From assembly GCA_026182355.1 (NCBI GenBank), contig JAPFBL010000034.1:2240501-2304500 (forward strand): 64,000 nt of DNA, given 5' to 3'. The stretch comes from Hermatobates lingyangjiaoensis (Eukaryota > Arthropoda > Insecta > Hemiptera > Hermatobatidae). Numbering within the stretch: position 1 is the first letter of the stretch; each line of letters opens with the position of its first letter. The notes under the pieces were generated by a model. It saw only the letters and a list, made by a program, of their open reading frames with translations. It was not told the origin of the DNA and did not search any database. A program made the position numbers and the translations under genes. Positions 10,262 to 19,105 of this stretch are shown here, in pieces.

Positions 10262-12436
10262 GAGTCCATGCGAGTTCGCATGGATGGCTACAGGATAGTT
10301 ACTGCGTTGACCGACTGAAGCCCTATGACCATTCATACGAAGGCTCAACTTATTAGAAGTTAAGCCAACGTAAAAGGAGTCACACTGAGTGCAATCCAGT
10401 CGGTAAACACAGTTGCTCGAGGTACAGGAGGAATTGACCTGAACCGGGTAGGAACTATGGTGGAGAGGGGAATCGAAGGAAGGATTAGGATTTACAATCA
10501 GGCAAGTTTGACAGCCACGGCGTCCACATTGTTTCATTCCAGGAACAGGATTGGAAGGCTGAGGGGAAATATGAGAGAAAATGCTTTTTAGATTGGCAGG
10601 TTTACGGTAGGAAATAGAAGGGGGGTGATTAAAATGGAAGAAGTAGAAGTAGACAGAATCGGAAAAGACTCCTTAATAACAGCACGAAGCTTATAAGCGC
10701 CAGGGAAGTAGGTTGTCAGGAAGAAGGAAGTGTTACTTCTATCCCTCTTGGGTCTGGGTTGGTGGGAGATGTCAGCCGGTAAAACACGACTATCAATGAA
10801 GGAGCGAGGATAGCCTCGTTCAGAAAATTTGTCCTTTAAGAGGTTAAGGTGATGTCTGCGCTCTTGGAGATTATTGCAGATATTGTGAATACGGAGGGAC
10901 AAGGATCGAGGTATAGACTTTTTAACATGGGATGGATGGCAACTATTGTAATGGAGGTACTGTTGGGAGTTGGTGGGTTTTATATGTACGGAAGTCAAGA
11001 AGTGTCCATTGTCTAAAGTAACGTCAACGTCAAGAAAGGTGATAAGTCTGTCGGAGATGTCGTAAGTGAAAGTGATGGAGGGGCAGAAATTTTGAAAGGA
11101 GTGTAGGAAAAGTTCTAAGTTATGTTTGCCATGGGGGCAAATGAAGAAAATATCATCAATAAAACGGAGATAAAGGAGTGGAAGAAGTTGACAGGTGGCC
11201 AGGAAATCCTGCTCTAATTTGGCCATGAAAAGATTAGCGTAAGAAGGGGCCATAATCGTACCCATAGCTGTGCCTCTGGTTTGAAGGTAATAACGACCCT
11301 CAAACTGAAAGACATTATGCTGTAGCACGAAATCAGCCAAAGAGACTAGAAAGGATGTGGAAGGATTAAGGGGGTGCGGTTCTGCCATCAAGAAAGTATC
11401 GCAGAGCGTCCAGACCTTCAGAATGAATGATTGAAGTATAGAGAGAAGTGACGTCCATGGCAACCATGAGAAGAGGATGATCAAGGGTAGAGGGAAGAGA
11501 AAGATTTTTAAGAATTTGGAGAAAATGGAAAGTGTCTTTGCAGAAAGAAGGTTGGTTCCGAACTAGAGTCTGTAGGAAGTGATCAATGAAGGCGGAAAGT
11601 CTTTCTGTAAGGCAGCCATAACTGGAAACGATAGGTCTACCGGCGGGAGGGGAGTCAGGCATGTTGAAGGGCTTGTGGACTTTAGGGAGCAGGTAGAAAA
11701 CAGGACATCGGGGATTTGAGGGAATGAGGGTGTCAATATCCTGGGGAGAAAGGCCCTCACACACAGCACTGTTATTAAGAAGAGAAACTAAGTTCTTGAG
11801 GAAAAGAGGAATAGGGTTGGAAGAAAGCTGTTGATAAAAAGATGAGTTAGAGAGTTGTTTCATTGCCTCACGGTGGTAGACAGAACGGTCCATGAGGACT
11901 ACAGAGGAACCTTTATCAGCTGGCATGATAAGGAGGGAGCTGTCTCTTTTCAAACTGCTAATCGCTTTTCTCCCGGGAATGGTGAGGTTATCCGGGGGAG
12001 ATAGGCTTCTGAGGAAGGCAGGATTAGAACATCTGCGGACAATAGAGGAGATGAAGAGTTCGAGAGGATGGGATGCAGAAAGTGGAGGTGGTTCGTGGGA
12101 AGATAGAGGTTTAAAGCGCTTGAGGGAAGTGTGAACTTTAGAAGTTGTATCACCGGAGCTTTTGTCATTGGAACTCCAAAAATACTGCCAGCGAAGAGAT
12201 CGAAAAAACATCTGGAGATCCTCCAAGATGCTGATGTGATTAATTTTAGGGACTGGACTGAAGCTAAAACCCTTAGAAAGAATACTGGCTTCAGCAGTAC
12301 TCAAATTGCGGGAAGAAAGGTTTATAATATTCTTATTGTTGTTAGGGATTAAGTTGTTGCAGTTGTGTATATTATTGTTATTTGTAATGTTAAAATTATT
12401 ATTACTAGTACCGTAATGATGATGATGATGATGATG

Positions 12437-12474
<38 letters not shown>

Positions 12475-13138
12475 TATTATTAATATTATTATTATGATTG
12501 TTATTATTATTACGGGTATTGGTGTAAGTTAAATTAGAAACAGAAGAAGAAAAGGGATTGAGTTCAGTGACAAAAGGTGATGATTGGTACGATGAGAAGG
12601 ATGTAGAATGACACAGAGGAATTTGGGTATAAGAAACTGGAGAAGTATTCTGTGACTTAAGGAAGGGCACTTGGTAGGGAAGAGATAGGCCTTGAGAGAG
12701 ATACGAGAGATAAAGATTAGACAGCTTTTTGTAACTATTATGACAGGATTTCTGGAGTCCTTTATGGGCTGAATAAAGAGATTTATTGATCGGAATTAAA
12801 TAGTTAGATGATATGTTCAGAAGTATTTTAATAACTGAATGTAGTCTAGAGGAGTACGAGTCCCTCAGGCTGATATAATTAGATAAGGTAAGGTGAGACA
12901 ATTGAAGAGAAATATGAAACCCGTAAACTGCCATAGAGTGACGAAACTTGAGAGGGAAGGCAGATAGAGGCATTTTTACAGCTAGACCATTAGGAATTAT
13001 ATTTAGATTGAGACAACTAGAAATGAAATCAATATGGACAGTGCAGCTCACAATTTTTTGGGAAAGGTAATTAACCTCACTCAACCAATAAACAATAGGA
13101 TCATTCATAATTAAAACAAGAAGATTAAACAAAAGCAA
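10121..13138 (-). pseudogene. Penelope-like element (PLE-1): RT plus GIY-YIG polyprotein, two frameshifts
   Basis: About 1,000 codons on the minus strand in three frames. Segment 13138-11366 holds the N-terminus with a Asn/His-rich tract, PADKGSSVV, FYLLPKVHKP, GRPIVSS and motif A (DVTSLYTSI). The frame then shifts near 11370-11400. The second segment, to 10588, holds motif B (QTRGTAMGTIMAPSYAN), motif C (RFIDDIF, with the two catalytic Asp) and the downstream block SIPRSLSLRIHNIC. A second shift sits in a G6 run at 10620-10625. The last segment has KQCGRRGCQTC, the GIY-YIG core VYRLDCTQCDSFYVG, NGHRASVG and RASEEAYICLLDARSSPG before the stop. Length and order fit PLEs. Both shifts could be decay or, for the G-run, an assembly error. 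With the frames restored, the catalytic residues look intact. PLE proteins copy element RNA at a nicked target in the nucleus. Confidence 0.92.
12406..12510 (-). repeat. ATT/GAT trinucleotide expansion inside PLE-1 ORF (poly-Asn, poly-His)
   Basis: (ATG/ATT)n on the plus strand is read in frame on the minus strand as long Asn runs and a run of seven His. The frame stays open across it. Confidence 0.9.
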
Positions 13139-13337
13139 AATAAAAAATGACCAAATATTAAAATAAAATAATATAAAAGGTAAGGAATGTTAAAAGGAAA
13201 TAAAGATTCTAAGAAAACAGAAATGGACAGGAAGTACGAGAATTCAAGGAAACTAAAAGAAAGGAATTAGACACAGGAAGCTACTCGGTGGAAGCAGAAA
13301 GTAACTGACAAAAAAGAACGGCACTACGCGTGCTAAT

Positions 13338-13883
13338 CACAATTAAAAGAAACGGTCCAGCGAACTTTTTTACAATAAAATAAAAAACGAAGGTAACACA
13401 CAGAAAGACACAGACATAACTCACATCGATATTTCGACAATCGTCGTCATCAGGAGGTGCGAAGAGCGAAGAGCGAAGAGTCCCGCAGGAAGACAGGGCG
13501 GTACTGAACTCGGAAACCGAAGCCAGTACCCCACCACTTACCACCAAGCGGGGGAAGGGAGGGAAGGAAATGAAGAGCCAAATTAAGACGTAAAAGGAAC
13601 GAGTAAAAATTATAACTATAAAAAATTTAAAAAAGTAGATAAATCAAATTAAAATTAATAAAAATAATAAATAAAAAGTAAAATAAAAAATAATAAATAA
13701 ATAAATAAAAAATAATAAATAAATAAATAAATCATAAATAAATTATCGGTTGAGGTTGAGTCCGGGGGAAGAGCGAGCATCAAGTAAGCATATGTATGCC
13801 TCCTCTGAAGCTCTTAGGGTAACTTTATTGTTGGATTCGGGGATCTGTTTCAGGATCTGAACCCTGAAACAGTCATTGAAACT
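13338..13883 (-). repeat. PLE-1 pseudo-LTR, 5' copy (3' end of an upstream tandem copy)
   Basis: Near-identical direct repeat of 9720-10261. On the minus strand it begins with the last codons of a second GIY-YIG ORF (LSFNDCFRVQILKQIPESN through the same stop at 13746) and runs through the UTR and ribozyme to the start of the full PLE-1. This is what remains of a 5'-truncated upstream copy joined head-to-tail. Confidence 0.85.
13419..13461 (-). ncRNA. Hammerhead ribozyme-like motif (PLE-1, 5' pseudo-LTR)
   Basis: Same sequence as the motif at 9801-9843: CTGATGA, stem II CGAC-GATT-GTCG, AAATATC, stem I GATGTGAG against CACCTC. Two ribozymes flanking the full unit would release a unit-length RNA from a tandem transcript. 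Confidence 0.75.
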
Positions 13884-13921
13884 TAGTCTTATGAAACTGA
13901 TATTTATATATATATAATATA

Positions 13922-14180
13922 TGAGCCGTTTATTTTGAAAGTGGCCTAATTCCATTTTCCAAAAAAATTTAGCTAGCTATTTAAATAATTACATTTTTAC
14001 GTTATCTTTACCTTTTGCAGCAAATTGTACAAAATTTATTTAAAATTACTAAGAATTTTTATAACAAAAATTAGTTGATAAATAAAATGACAATATTTTT
14101 AAATTTTGTAAAACACAAACCCTTAAATATCTCGATTTTAACATAAATGGAATTAGGCCACTTTCAAAATAAGCGGCTCA
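13922..14180. mobile_element. MITE with about 36-bp terminal inverted repeats, TA flanks
   Basis: Left end TGAGCCGTTTATTTTGAAAG and onward (13922-13958) is the inverse of 14145-14180 with very few mismatches. Both ends sit in TA repeats, consistent with a TA target site (Tc1/mariner-type). The interior is AT-rich with no ORF. Its left edge lies about 40 bp from the truncation point of the upstream PLE-1 copy. Confidence 0.8.
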
Positions 14181-14218
14181 TATATATATATTATATAAAA
14201 TATATATATAATATTAAA

Positions 14219-14456
14219 GTTGGCAGCAGCTTCTGCGTTGACCAATTTATGGCTGATTTTTTCTAGTTTCCTGACTAGTTTACGGTAACTCTCGGGTATT
14301 TTCCAGAGGAGTTCTGGTAACGACATGAAGGTAAACACTAAACACCTTCATGTCGTTACCAGAACTCCTCTGGAAAATACCCGATAGTTACCGTAAACTA
14401 GTGAGGAAACTAGAAAAAATCAGCCATAAATTGGTCAACGCAGAAGCTGCTGCCAT
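14219..14456. mobile_element. Palindrome of a PLE N-terminal coding fragment
   Basis: Two arms of about 115 bp (14219-14335 and 14345-14456) are near-perfect inverse copies around a small centre. Read outward from the centre, each arm encodes LPELLWKIPESYRKLVRK, then LEKISHKLVNAEAAA. The LEK.S.K.VNAE block is the conserved N-terminal segment of one PLE lineage; 16500-16640 and 49560-49706 have relatives of it. (TA)n lies on both sides. Confidence 0.75.
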
Positions 14457-14519
14457 CATACACAAATATATATATATATATATTGTATATCATTCTAGAA
14501 TTTGCTAATAAAGATAAAA

Positions 14520-14860
14520 AAAATGTTACCAAAAAATGCATTTAAAAAAAAAGTGACTTTTCCAACATGCATTCTTTACCTAAAACAATAGGGCATACCT
14601 ACATTATATAGTTCCGAATTGGCGCAAAATTTGAATTAGATTAATGAAAAGTTTTATCATTAGTGTATCTACAAACATATGTATACAACACAGACAAACA
14701 TTTCATCGAAAAAATATCAAAAGTCAACTTTGGAGACGTCAAGACATGTAAATCCGTCAAAATCTTGAAATCAATTTCTTTCATGATTATTCTACTTATA
14801 GTAAAGTAATAAATTCATACATTTCCAAGGAATAATCTTATTTGTAATATTATTATAAAC
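14520..14860 (-). repeat. Dispersed repeat R, diverged copy
   Basis: Similar in order to 50060-50410: aaaaagtgacttttcc, catgcat, aacaatag, cagacaaacatttcatcgaa, tccgtcaaaatct, cttatagtaaagtaa. Class unknown. Both copies directly follow PLE palindromes. Confidence 0.6.
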
Positions 14861-15070
14861 TACCCTCATATTACTATCTTGCTTGTAGAGTCGTCTGACC
14901 AGCTATTACTAAGTATAATAGTAGCGTTTCTGAAATTATTTATAAACTTAACTCTAAAAAAAGAAAATTAGCTAAGGGATTCGAAAAGCTCCATAAAAAA
15001 ATCATAAGTGCAACAAAGTCAATTGATTTTAATACACTCCACCCACCTTCATATATTATATATTATATAT
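14861..15070. other. No recognisable feature
   Basis: AT-rich single-copy-looking DNA ending in a (TA)n stretch. Confidence 0.4.
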
Positions 15071-15075
15071 ATATA

Positions 15076-15265
15076 TTTCACATAAACACGTGAAATAACA
15101 ATCAATGATCAAACCACTTTAAGAAAATGGGAAAACAAGACTAAGATCTTTCAACCGTAACAAGCAATCTTCGTCAAACTCAAAAACCCTACCGTAAGTC
15201 TGACGAAGGGCTTGTTACGACTGAAAGATCTTAGTCTTGTTTTCCCATTTTCTTATTGTGGTTTG

Positions 15266-15271
<6 letters not shown>
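15076..15271. mobile_element. Family-7 ribozyme element, head-to-head inverted pair
   Basis: Left arm (tttcacataaacacgtgaaa, atgatcaaaccac, then gactaagatctttcaaccg) is mirrored by 15190-15271 (gaaagatcttagtcttg, tgtggtttgatca). The left terminus is complete, with its internal palindrome; the right arm stops at tttgatcat before (TA)n (15271-15302). Confidence 0.75.
15197..15238 (+). ncRNA. Hammerhead-like motif, family 7
   Basis: CTGACGA, a weakly paired stem II region, GAAAGATC and return strand AGTC pairing with GTCT/GACT upstream. The opposite-strand partner at 15138-15180 has lost the C of the CTGACGA box. Confidence 0.5.
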
Positions 15272-15303
<32 letters not shown>

Positions 15304-15305
<2 letters not shown>

Positions 15306-15399
15306 AATTAAAATAAGCAGTGACACATAAACTGAAACACAACAAAGACTCACTTTTCAATATTTCGACCGTAATGGCGGTCGTCCTCAGGAGAAGAAG
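15304..15399 (-). mobile_element. PLE pseudo-LTR end with hammerhead (family 4)
   Basis: Minus-strand unit whose distal end (gtgacacata, aacaaagactcactt) recurs at 42213-42245 in front of another PLE fragment. The ribozyme motif occupies 15352-15399. Confidence 0.65.
15352..15399 (-). ncRNA. Hammerhead ribozyme-like motif, family 4
   Basis: Minus strand: CTTCTC, box CTGAGGA, perfect 6-bp stem II CGACCG-CCATTA-CGGTCG, AAATATT, return strand GAAAAG pairing with CTTxTC. Cleavage would follow AUU. Apart from the U-to-G variant in the first box, the core is complete. Confidence 0.65.
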
Positions 15400-15656
15400 A
15401 ACTCTGACCAAGTTCCGTGAAGAAGAAAAATTATTTATTAGTGATTGTTGTCAAGAAAACAATAACTTTATATACTATATATATATAGTATATAAAGGTA
15501 TTGTTTTATAGATATATAGTATATAAAGGTATTGTTTTATATATATATATAGTACATAAAGGTATTGTTTTATATATATAGTATATAAAGGTATTGTTTT
15601 CTTGACCACAATCACTAATAAATAATTTTTGTTCTTCACGGAACTTGGCCAGAGTT
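15392..15656. mobile_element. PLE-type palindrome with a tandem repeat at its centre
   Basis: Arms 15392-15467 and 15590-15656 are inverse copies (actctgaccaagttccgtga versus the end cggaacttggccagagt). Between them lie about five units reading tatataaaggtattgtttta. A related but different palindrome lies at 18185-18310. Confidence 0.75.
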
Positions 15657-15846
15657 AATTATTTGATATCACCTTTTTCCAACGTTTTGTCTTTATTTTA
15701 CAACATCCTCAGTGCTAGAAATCAACAACAATGGATATTTGTCATAGATACATTATATTCCTTATAAAAATTAAAAAATCTTACTTACTCGAGGCTCTGT
15801 TGGTTTGGTGTTAGAAGGTGATTTCAAATAATTAACCCTGACCGAT
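15645..15846. mobile_element. Diverged PLE-type inverted pair
   Basis: Arm gttaattatttgatatcacc (15655) mirrors ggtgatttcaaataattaac (15820). Between them, the minus strand has cactgaggatgttgtaaaat followed by acaaaacgttgg, which resembles a worn hammerhead box and GAAACGTT. Confidence 0.5.
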
Positions 15847-15904
15847 TCCGAGAAGAAGAAAAAGTAATTACAAATATATATATATTTTTTAAATTACACA
15901 CTTT

Positions 15905-15950
15905 TAAACACAAGCTTTCGACCTCGTTGGATATCCTCAGGCAGAATAAA
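15905..15950 (-). ncRNA. Hammerhead-like motif, family 9 (left arm)
   Basis: Minus strand: CTGAGGA, short stem II (CC with GG), GAAAGCTT, then GTGTTTAAA. Stem II is weaker than in the partner copy. Confidence 0.5.
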
Positions 15951-16051
15951 ATATTAAGATAGATAAATAAGATTAAAACTCAAAGTAATAAAATAACAGG
16001 ATACAACTAGAAATGCATACTTAAGGGATAACAATAGATACCCTTAAATTT

Positions 16052-16205
16052 CAACTTTAATAGAAACCCTCTATATGAACAAATTCTGGAAGCCATCTAC
16101 ATAAAGGAAAAATGCCCGGAGATTAACTTACAATCCAGTGAAGTGTTTGGTATACCGACTTCCAGAAACTTTGGCAATAAAGTGAAATTAACAAAGACGG
16201 AGGAC
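16052..16205 (+). pseudogene. PLE GIY-YIG endonuclease, C-terminal fragment
   Basis: The plus strand reads NRNPLYEQILEAIYIKEKCP, then EINLQSSEVFGIPTSRNFG. The Glu-Ala-x-Tyr-Ile-Lys and Pro-x-x-Asn-x-Gln pattern is the usual end of PLE and related GIY-YIG domains, including the conserved Glu. The GIY core upstream is missing. It differs from the RASEEA-type C-terminus of PLE-1, so it represents another lineage. Confidence 0.65.
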
Positions 16206-16370
16206 GGCTGGTTAACCTCCCGGACGCTAGGATCGCCACCTGCTATTATCTCTTAGTATTGATACCTCTATATCACGTTTTCTATTATTATCCCTTATGT
16301 ATGCATTTCTAGTTGTATTCTGTTATTTTATTACTATGAGGTTTTAACTTTTTTATCTGTCTTAATATTT

Positions 16371-16413
16371 TATTCTGCCTGAAGATGACCAACGATGTCG
16401 AAAGCTTGTGTTT
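16371..16413 (+). ncRNA. Hammerhead-like motif, family 9 (right arm)
   Basis: CTGAAGA, stem II TGAC-CAACGAT-GTCG (4 bp with U-G), AAAGCTT, then GTGTTT. Stem III would be A-U over a GC loop, cleavage after CUU. Confidence 0.5.
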
Positions 16414-16705
16414 AAAATTGTGTTTCAAAGTAGTGAATAAAATTTTAGTAGTTATTTTACTATGGTTTTCGTCTGAAAATGTCGCTGGGAAATCTGCTAG
16501 TTGCATTTCTCTACAACATGGAAGTATAATTAGGAAAAACGAACAACTACTTAAAAAAGTCGTGAATGCAGAATCTGCTCTGCTTTTCAACAATGTATGC
16601 TTTGGTGAAGATCTGCTGCCAACTTATAAAAATATAAATATATATATCAATGATCAAACCACAATAAGAAAATGGGAAAACAAGACTAAGATCTTTCAAC
16701 CGTAA
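16385..16705 (+). pseudogene. PLE N-terminal coding fragment downstream of the family-9 ribozyme
   Basis: Open frame of 106 codons. The meaningful part is 16533-16640: NEQLLKKVVNAESALLFNN, then CFGEDLLPTYKNI. This is the conserved N-terminal block of one PLE lineage (K.VNAE.A..FN..C....LLP.YTN). The frame is lost at the TA-rich junction with the next element. The ATG at 16385 lies inside the ribozyme, so a natural start is unclear. The RT domain is absent. Confidence 0.6.
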
Positions 16706-16726
16706 CAAGCGGTGTTCGTCAGAGTC
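16684..16726 (-). ncRNA. Hammerhead-like motif, family 7
   Basis: Minus strand: GACT, CTGACGA, ACACCG-CTTGTTA-CGGTT (stem II ACCG/CGGT), GAAAGATC, TTAGTC. GACT and AGTC form stem I after a UU bulge. Confidence 0.6.
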
Positions 16727-16850
16727 AAAAACCCAACTGAAACACTAGATGCAGAGAACATCTGATGAGGGGTTGAGAAGAGTGGGAGGGAAGAGGGGTA
16801 TTTGAACCCCTCTTCAGATGTTCTCTGCATCTAGTGTTTCAGTTGGGTTT

Positions 16851-16894
16851 TTGACTCTGACGAACACCGCTTGTTACGGTTGAAAGATCTTAGT
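16851..16894 (+). ncRNA. Hammerhead-like motif, family 7
   Basis: Identical core to the motif at 16684-16726, on the plus strand: CTGACGA, stem II ACCG/CGGT, GAAAGATC, stem I GACT/AGTC. Confidence 0.6.
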
Positions 16895-16970
16895 CTTGTT
16901 TTCCCATTTTCTCATTGTGGTATGATCATTGATTGTTATTTCACGTGTTTATGTGAAATATTTTTATATA

Positions 16971-17289
16971 GGTTAGGATGCAGTGGCAGTTCCACAAGGG
17001 AACACACTTAGGCCGAGCATTGGCCCTTTGTGATACCACACAATGAAGATTGATTCTACAGTGGGAGTCCTAAATTTTGCCTAACTCAAGTGTATTTAAA
17101 GTAGGGATCTTTAACGAGTACCTGACATCATACAGGCTCGGGACCTATAGTTTAACGTCCTTCTCCGAGGGACGACCTGCTCAGATTTATTCACCTCCCG
17201 CATGAATAAATCGAAAGCCAGGTGGGGATCGAAGCCCGGTCCTATCAGATCAGAGGCGACCATGTAACCACTGAGCTATCCTGACCCCC
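16971..17289 (-). mobile_element. tRNA-derived SINE (copy A)
   Basis: Minus-strand element. The head at 17205-17289 has an A box (tagctcagtggtta) and a B box like ggttcgatcccc (here ggcttcgatcccc), so it would be transcribed by RNA polymerase III. The body matches the other copies, and the tail at 16971 is ggttaggatgcag. It is inserted in TA repeats (tatata on both sides) within ribozyme-element DNA. Confidence 0.85.
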
Positions 17290-17308
17290 TATATATATAT
17301 ATATATAT

Positions 17309-17850
17309 AAAGATTTCACATAAACACGTGAAATAACAATCAATCATGAAAGCAGTCATGATTTGACCGTAACAGCCAGACTTCGTCAGAGTCAAAAACC
17401 CAACTGAAACACTAAATGCACGACACACATGATGAGGGGTGTGAGGTTTTCAAGATGAAAAATCAATGTTGTTAAGAAATATTATGGAATTGTCTCTAAT
17501 TAAATTTAATAGATCAAATATTATACACATTAGTAACGGTCTCTTCAAACTTGATAATTTCGTTACGAGGGTGATAGCCTCTTCTAAGAGGGTTGGCAGC
17601 TAGCGGATAGTTTTTTACACTTTCTTACTGTACTTCTTTGTTTCCCCAAAAATCCCTTTCTGGACATTAGTCGTTGCCTGCACTTTCACCTTTTTAAAAT
17701 ACCACTCTTTCCTCCCACTCTTCTCTATCCCTCACCAGATGTTTTGTGCATCTATTGTTTCAGTTGGGTTTTTGACTCTGACGAAGACCGCTTGTTACGA
17801 TTGAAAGATCTTAGTCGTGTTTTCCCATTTCATGTTGTTCTTTGATCGTA
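17309..17850. mobile_element. Family-7 ribozyme element, long right arm
   Basis: Left arm begins with the family terminus (tttcacataaacacgtgaaa) at 17317 but its ribozyme is eroded. The right arm ends with ctctgacgaagaccgcttg and gaaagatcttagtcgtg at 17775-17816. The arms are separated by about 340 bp, including cctcccactcttctc, which the 16645 copy shares. This copy keeps the most internal sequence of the family; no ORF was recognised in it. Confidence 0.7.
17772..17816 (+). ncRNA. Hammerhead-like motif, family 7
   Basis: GACT, CTGACGA, GACCG-CTTGTTA-CGATT, GAAAGATC, TTAGTC. Stem II carries one mismatch. Confidence 0.5.
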
Positions 17851-17859
17851 CATATATAC

Positions 17860-18121
17860 ATTTGGAGTGATTCACATTCATTCCTAACGAAGAAAACAAC
17901 AAAGTATAGTAGTCTGTTTCAGTGATTTTATTTCTGTATGTTCTTTTCTAAATTCTAGCTTACATATATATCAGCTCGGTAGGCTGGTAACGACTCAGCC
18001 TTAGCGAGCGATTCACATTTATCTTACAGATGACGAGACCACCGAAATATAGTAGTCAGTTTCAGTCCTTTTGAAAATGACAGTTTATTTAGTTCGAAAG
18101 ATCCATTTATCTAATTGGTTT

Positions 18122-18122
<1 letters not shown>
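17860..18122 (+). mobile_element. PLE-type pseudo-LTR fragment, same family as 3535-3716
   Basis: Shares gatgacgag.cca.c.aaatatagt and the end taattggtttta with 3575-3690, including termination in a (TA)n run. The CTGATGA box is mutated to cagatga, so the ribozyme is probably inactive. Confidence 0.55.

Positions 18123-18181
<59 letters not shown>
18123..18181. repeat. (TA)n microsatellite
   Basis: About 58 bp of almost pure TA at the boundary between two ribozyme-type fragments. Confidence 0.95.
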
Positions 18182-18183
<2 letters not shown>

Positions 18184-18184
18184 T

Positions 18185-18310
18185 ACTGTTTACTTGACCA
18201 CAAAATATTAAAAAAACACTTTTTCTTCTTCTCGGAGTTTGGTCAGAGAGTTAGGTGATTCCATATATTTACCCTGATTAAACTCCAAGAAGAAGAAAAA
18301 GTGTTTGTTT
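18185..18310. mobile_element. Small palindrome, PLE-type
   Basis: aaacactttttcttcttctc (18210) is the inverse of the block ending aaaaagtgttt (18307). The arms include ggagtttggtcaga and are separated by a short unique centre. Confidence 0.65.
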
Positions 18311-18325
18311 ATATATATATATATA

Positions 18326-18466
18326 TCAATGAGCAAACCACAATAAGAAATGGGAAATAAAGACTAAGATCTTTCAACCGTAACAAGCTGTCTTCATCAG
18401 AGTCTGTATTTCTTATTTTGGTTTGATCATTGATTGTTATTTCAGGTGTTTATGTGAAATCTGTAT
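18326..18466. mobile_element. Family-7 ribozyme element, inverted pair with short right arm
   Basis: Minus-strand ribozyme at 18362-18404 (GAAAGATC box intact, CTGATGA box). The right side (tttcttattttggtttgatc to atttcaggtgtttatgtgaa) gives the outer terminus only, so the right ribozyme is deleted. Confidence 0.7.
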
Positions 18467-19105
18467 ATAAACACAATTGTTTTATTTATTACAATCATTC
18501 TAACTAGTAGTCCAATAATATACAAAATTGAATATTACATTGTTTTAGAATGATAATAAAGATTTCAATCTAAAATGATAATGCAGTTCATTTGACGTTA
18601 CAATAAATTATCTATGAGCTAACAAGATAAAGATTGAGTTGGTGGAATTGTATATGCAATCTCATCAAAGAATGGTTAACTGATTAAAACATGGAGGAAC
18701 AAGGGGTCCTGCATAGAAGTTATGAAGGATTTGGCCGTTTAGCCCTCGAGTAATGTTACGTAGTTTAGGCCATTGTTGTCGAGATAATTACTTCTCACAA
18801 TTTCACCCTTAACTGCAAACTTCTTCAGCTCATTTCTGTAATATATTACTATTAGACAACGTAAGATAATGTATATTAAGAGGAATAATTATTTTTGGTT
18901 ACTTCTAATCTCATAATATTGCATTAAATATATTTTAGTAGAAAGACATACAATTTGAAAATTATAAAAATTGAATATGAGACTATTTATTAGTAGGAAC
19001 CCTTAAACGTAACTCTCATCTTGTGTCATTCACGTGCACATACTATGCTAGGACCTCGGAGGTCAGTGATTTTTTTTTCTTTTTTTTTTATATGTATTTG
19101 ACAAA
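18467..19105. other. No recognisable feature
   Basis: AT-rich DNA. No repeat or coding signal recognised. Confidence 0.4.

Larger units (their letters stand above)
15890..16420. mobile_element. PLE family 9: inverted 3' ends around a GIY-YIG C-terminal fragment
   Basis: Left arm 15900-16040 is the inverse of 16280-16420 (shared: agaataaaatattaagat, caactagaaatgcata, the ribozyme). Between the arms, plus-strand codons encode the end of a GIY-YIG protein. The right arm plus the coding remnants on either side read as tail of one PLE copy, ribozyme, then head of the next copy. Confidence 0.75.
16645..16970. mobile_element. Family-7 ribozyme element, long head-to-head palindrome
   Basis: Left arm 16645-16800 and right arm 16800-16950 are near-perfect inverses with the centre near 16790-16810. 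Each arm carries one ribozyme motif and about 75 bp of inner sequence (aacactagatgcagagaaca). Only the right arm keeps the outer terminus (tcacgtgtttatgtgaaat), as in 55028-55271 where only one arm is complete. Confidence 0.85.

Noticed and set aside
11892..12352. Plus-strand open frames opposite PLE-1
   Set aside because: They are antisense shadows of the PLE-1 coding region with no motif of their own.
14219..16970. CRISPR-like array because of many similar short repeats
   Set aside because: Repeats are irregular, inverted and of several families in a eukaryotic genome; there are no regular spacers or cas genes.
17205..17289. Functional tRNA at the SINE heads (also 23200, 26210, 47560)
   Set aside because: Same head recurs with identical downstream body and target duplications; these are SINEs.
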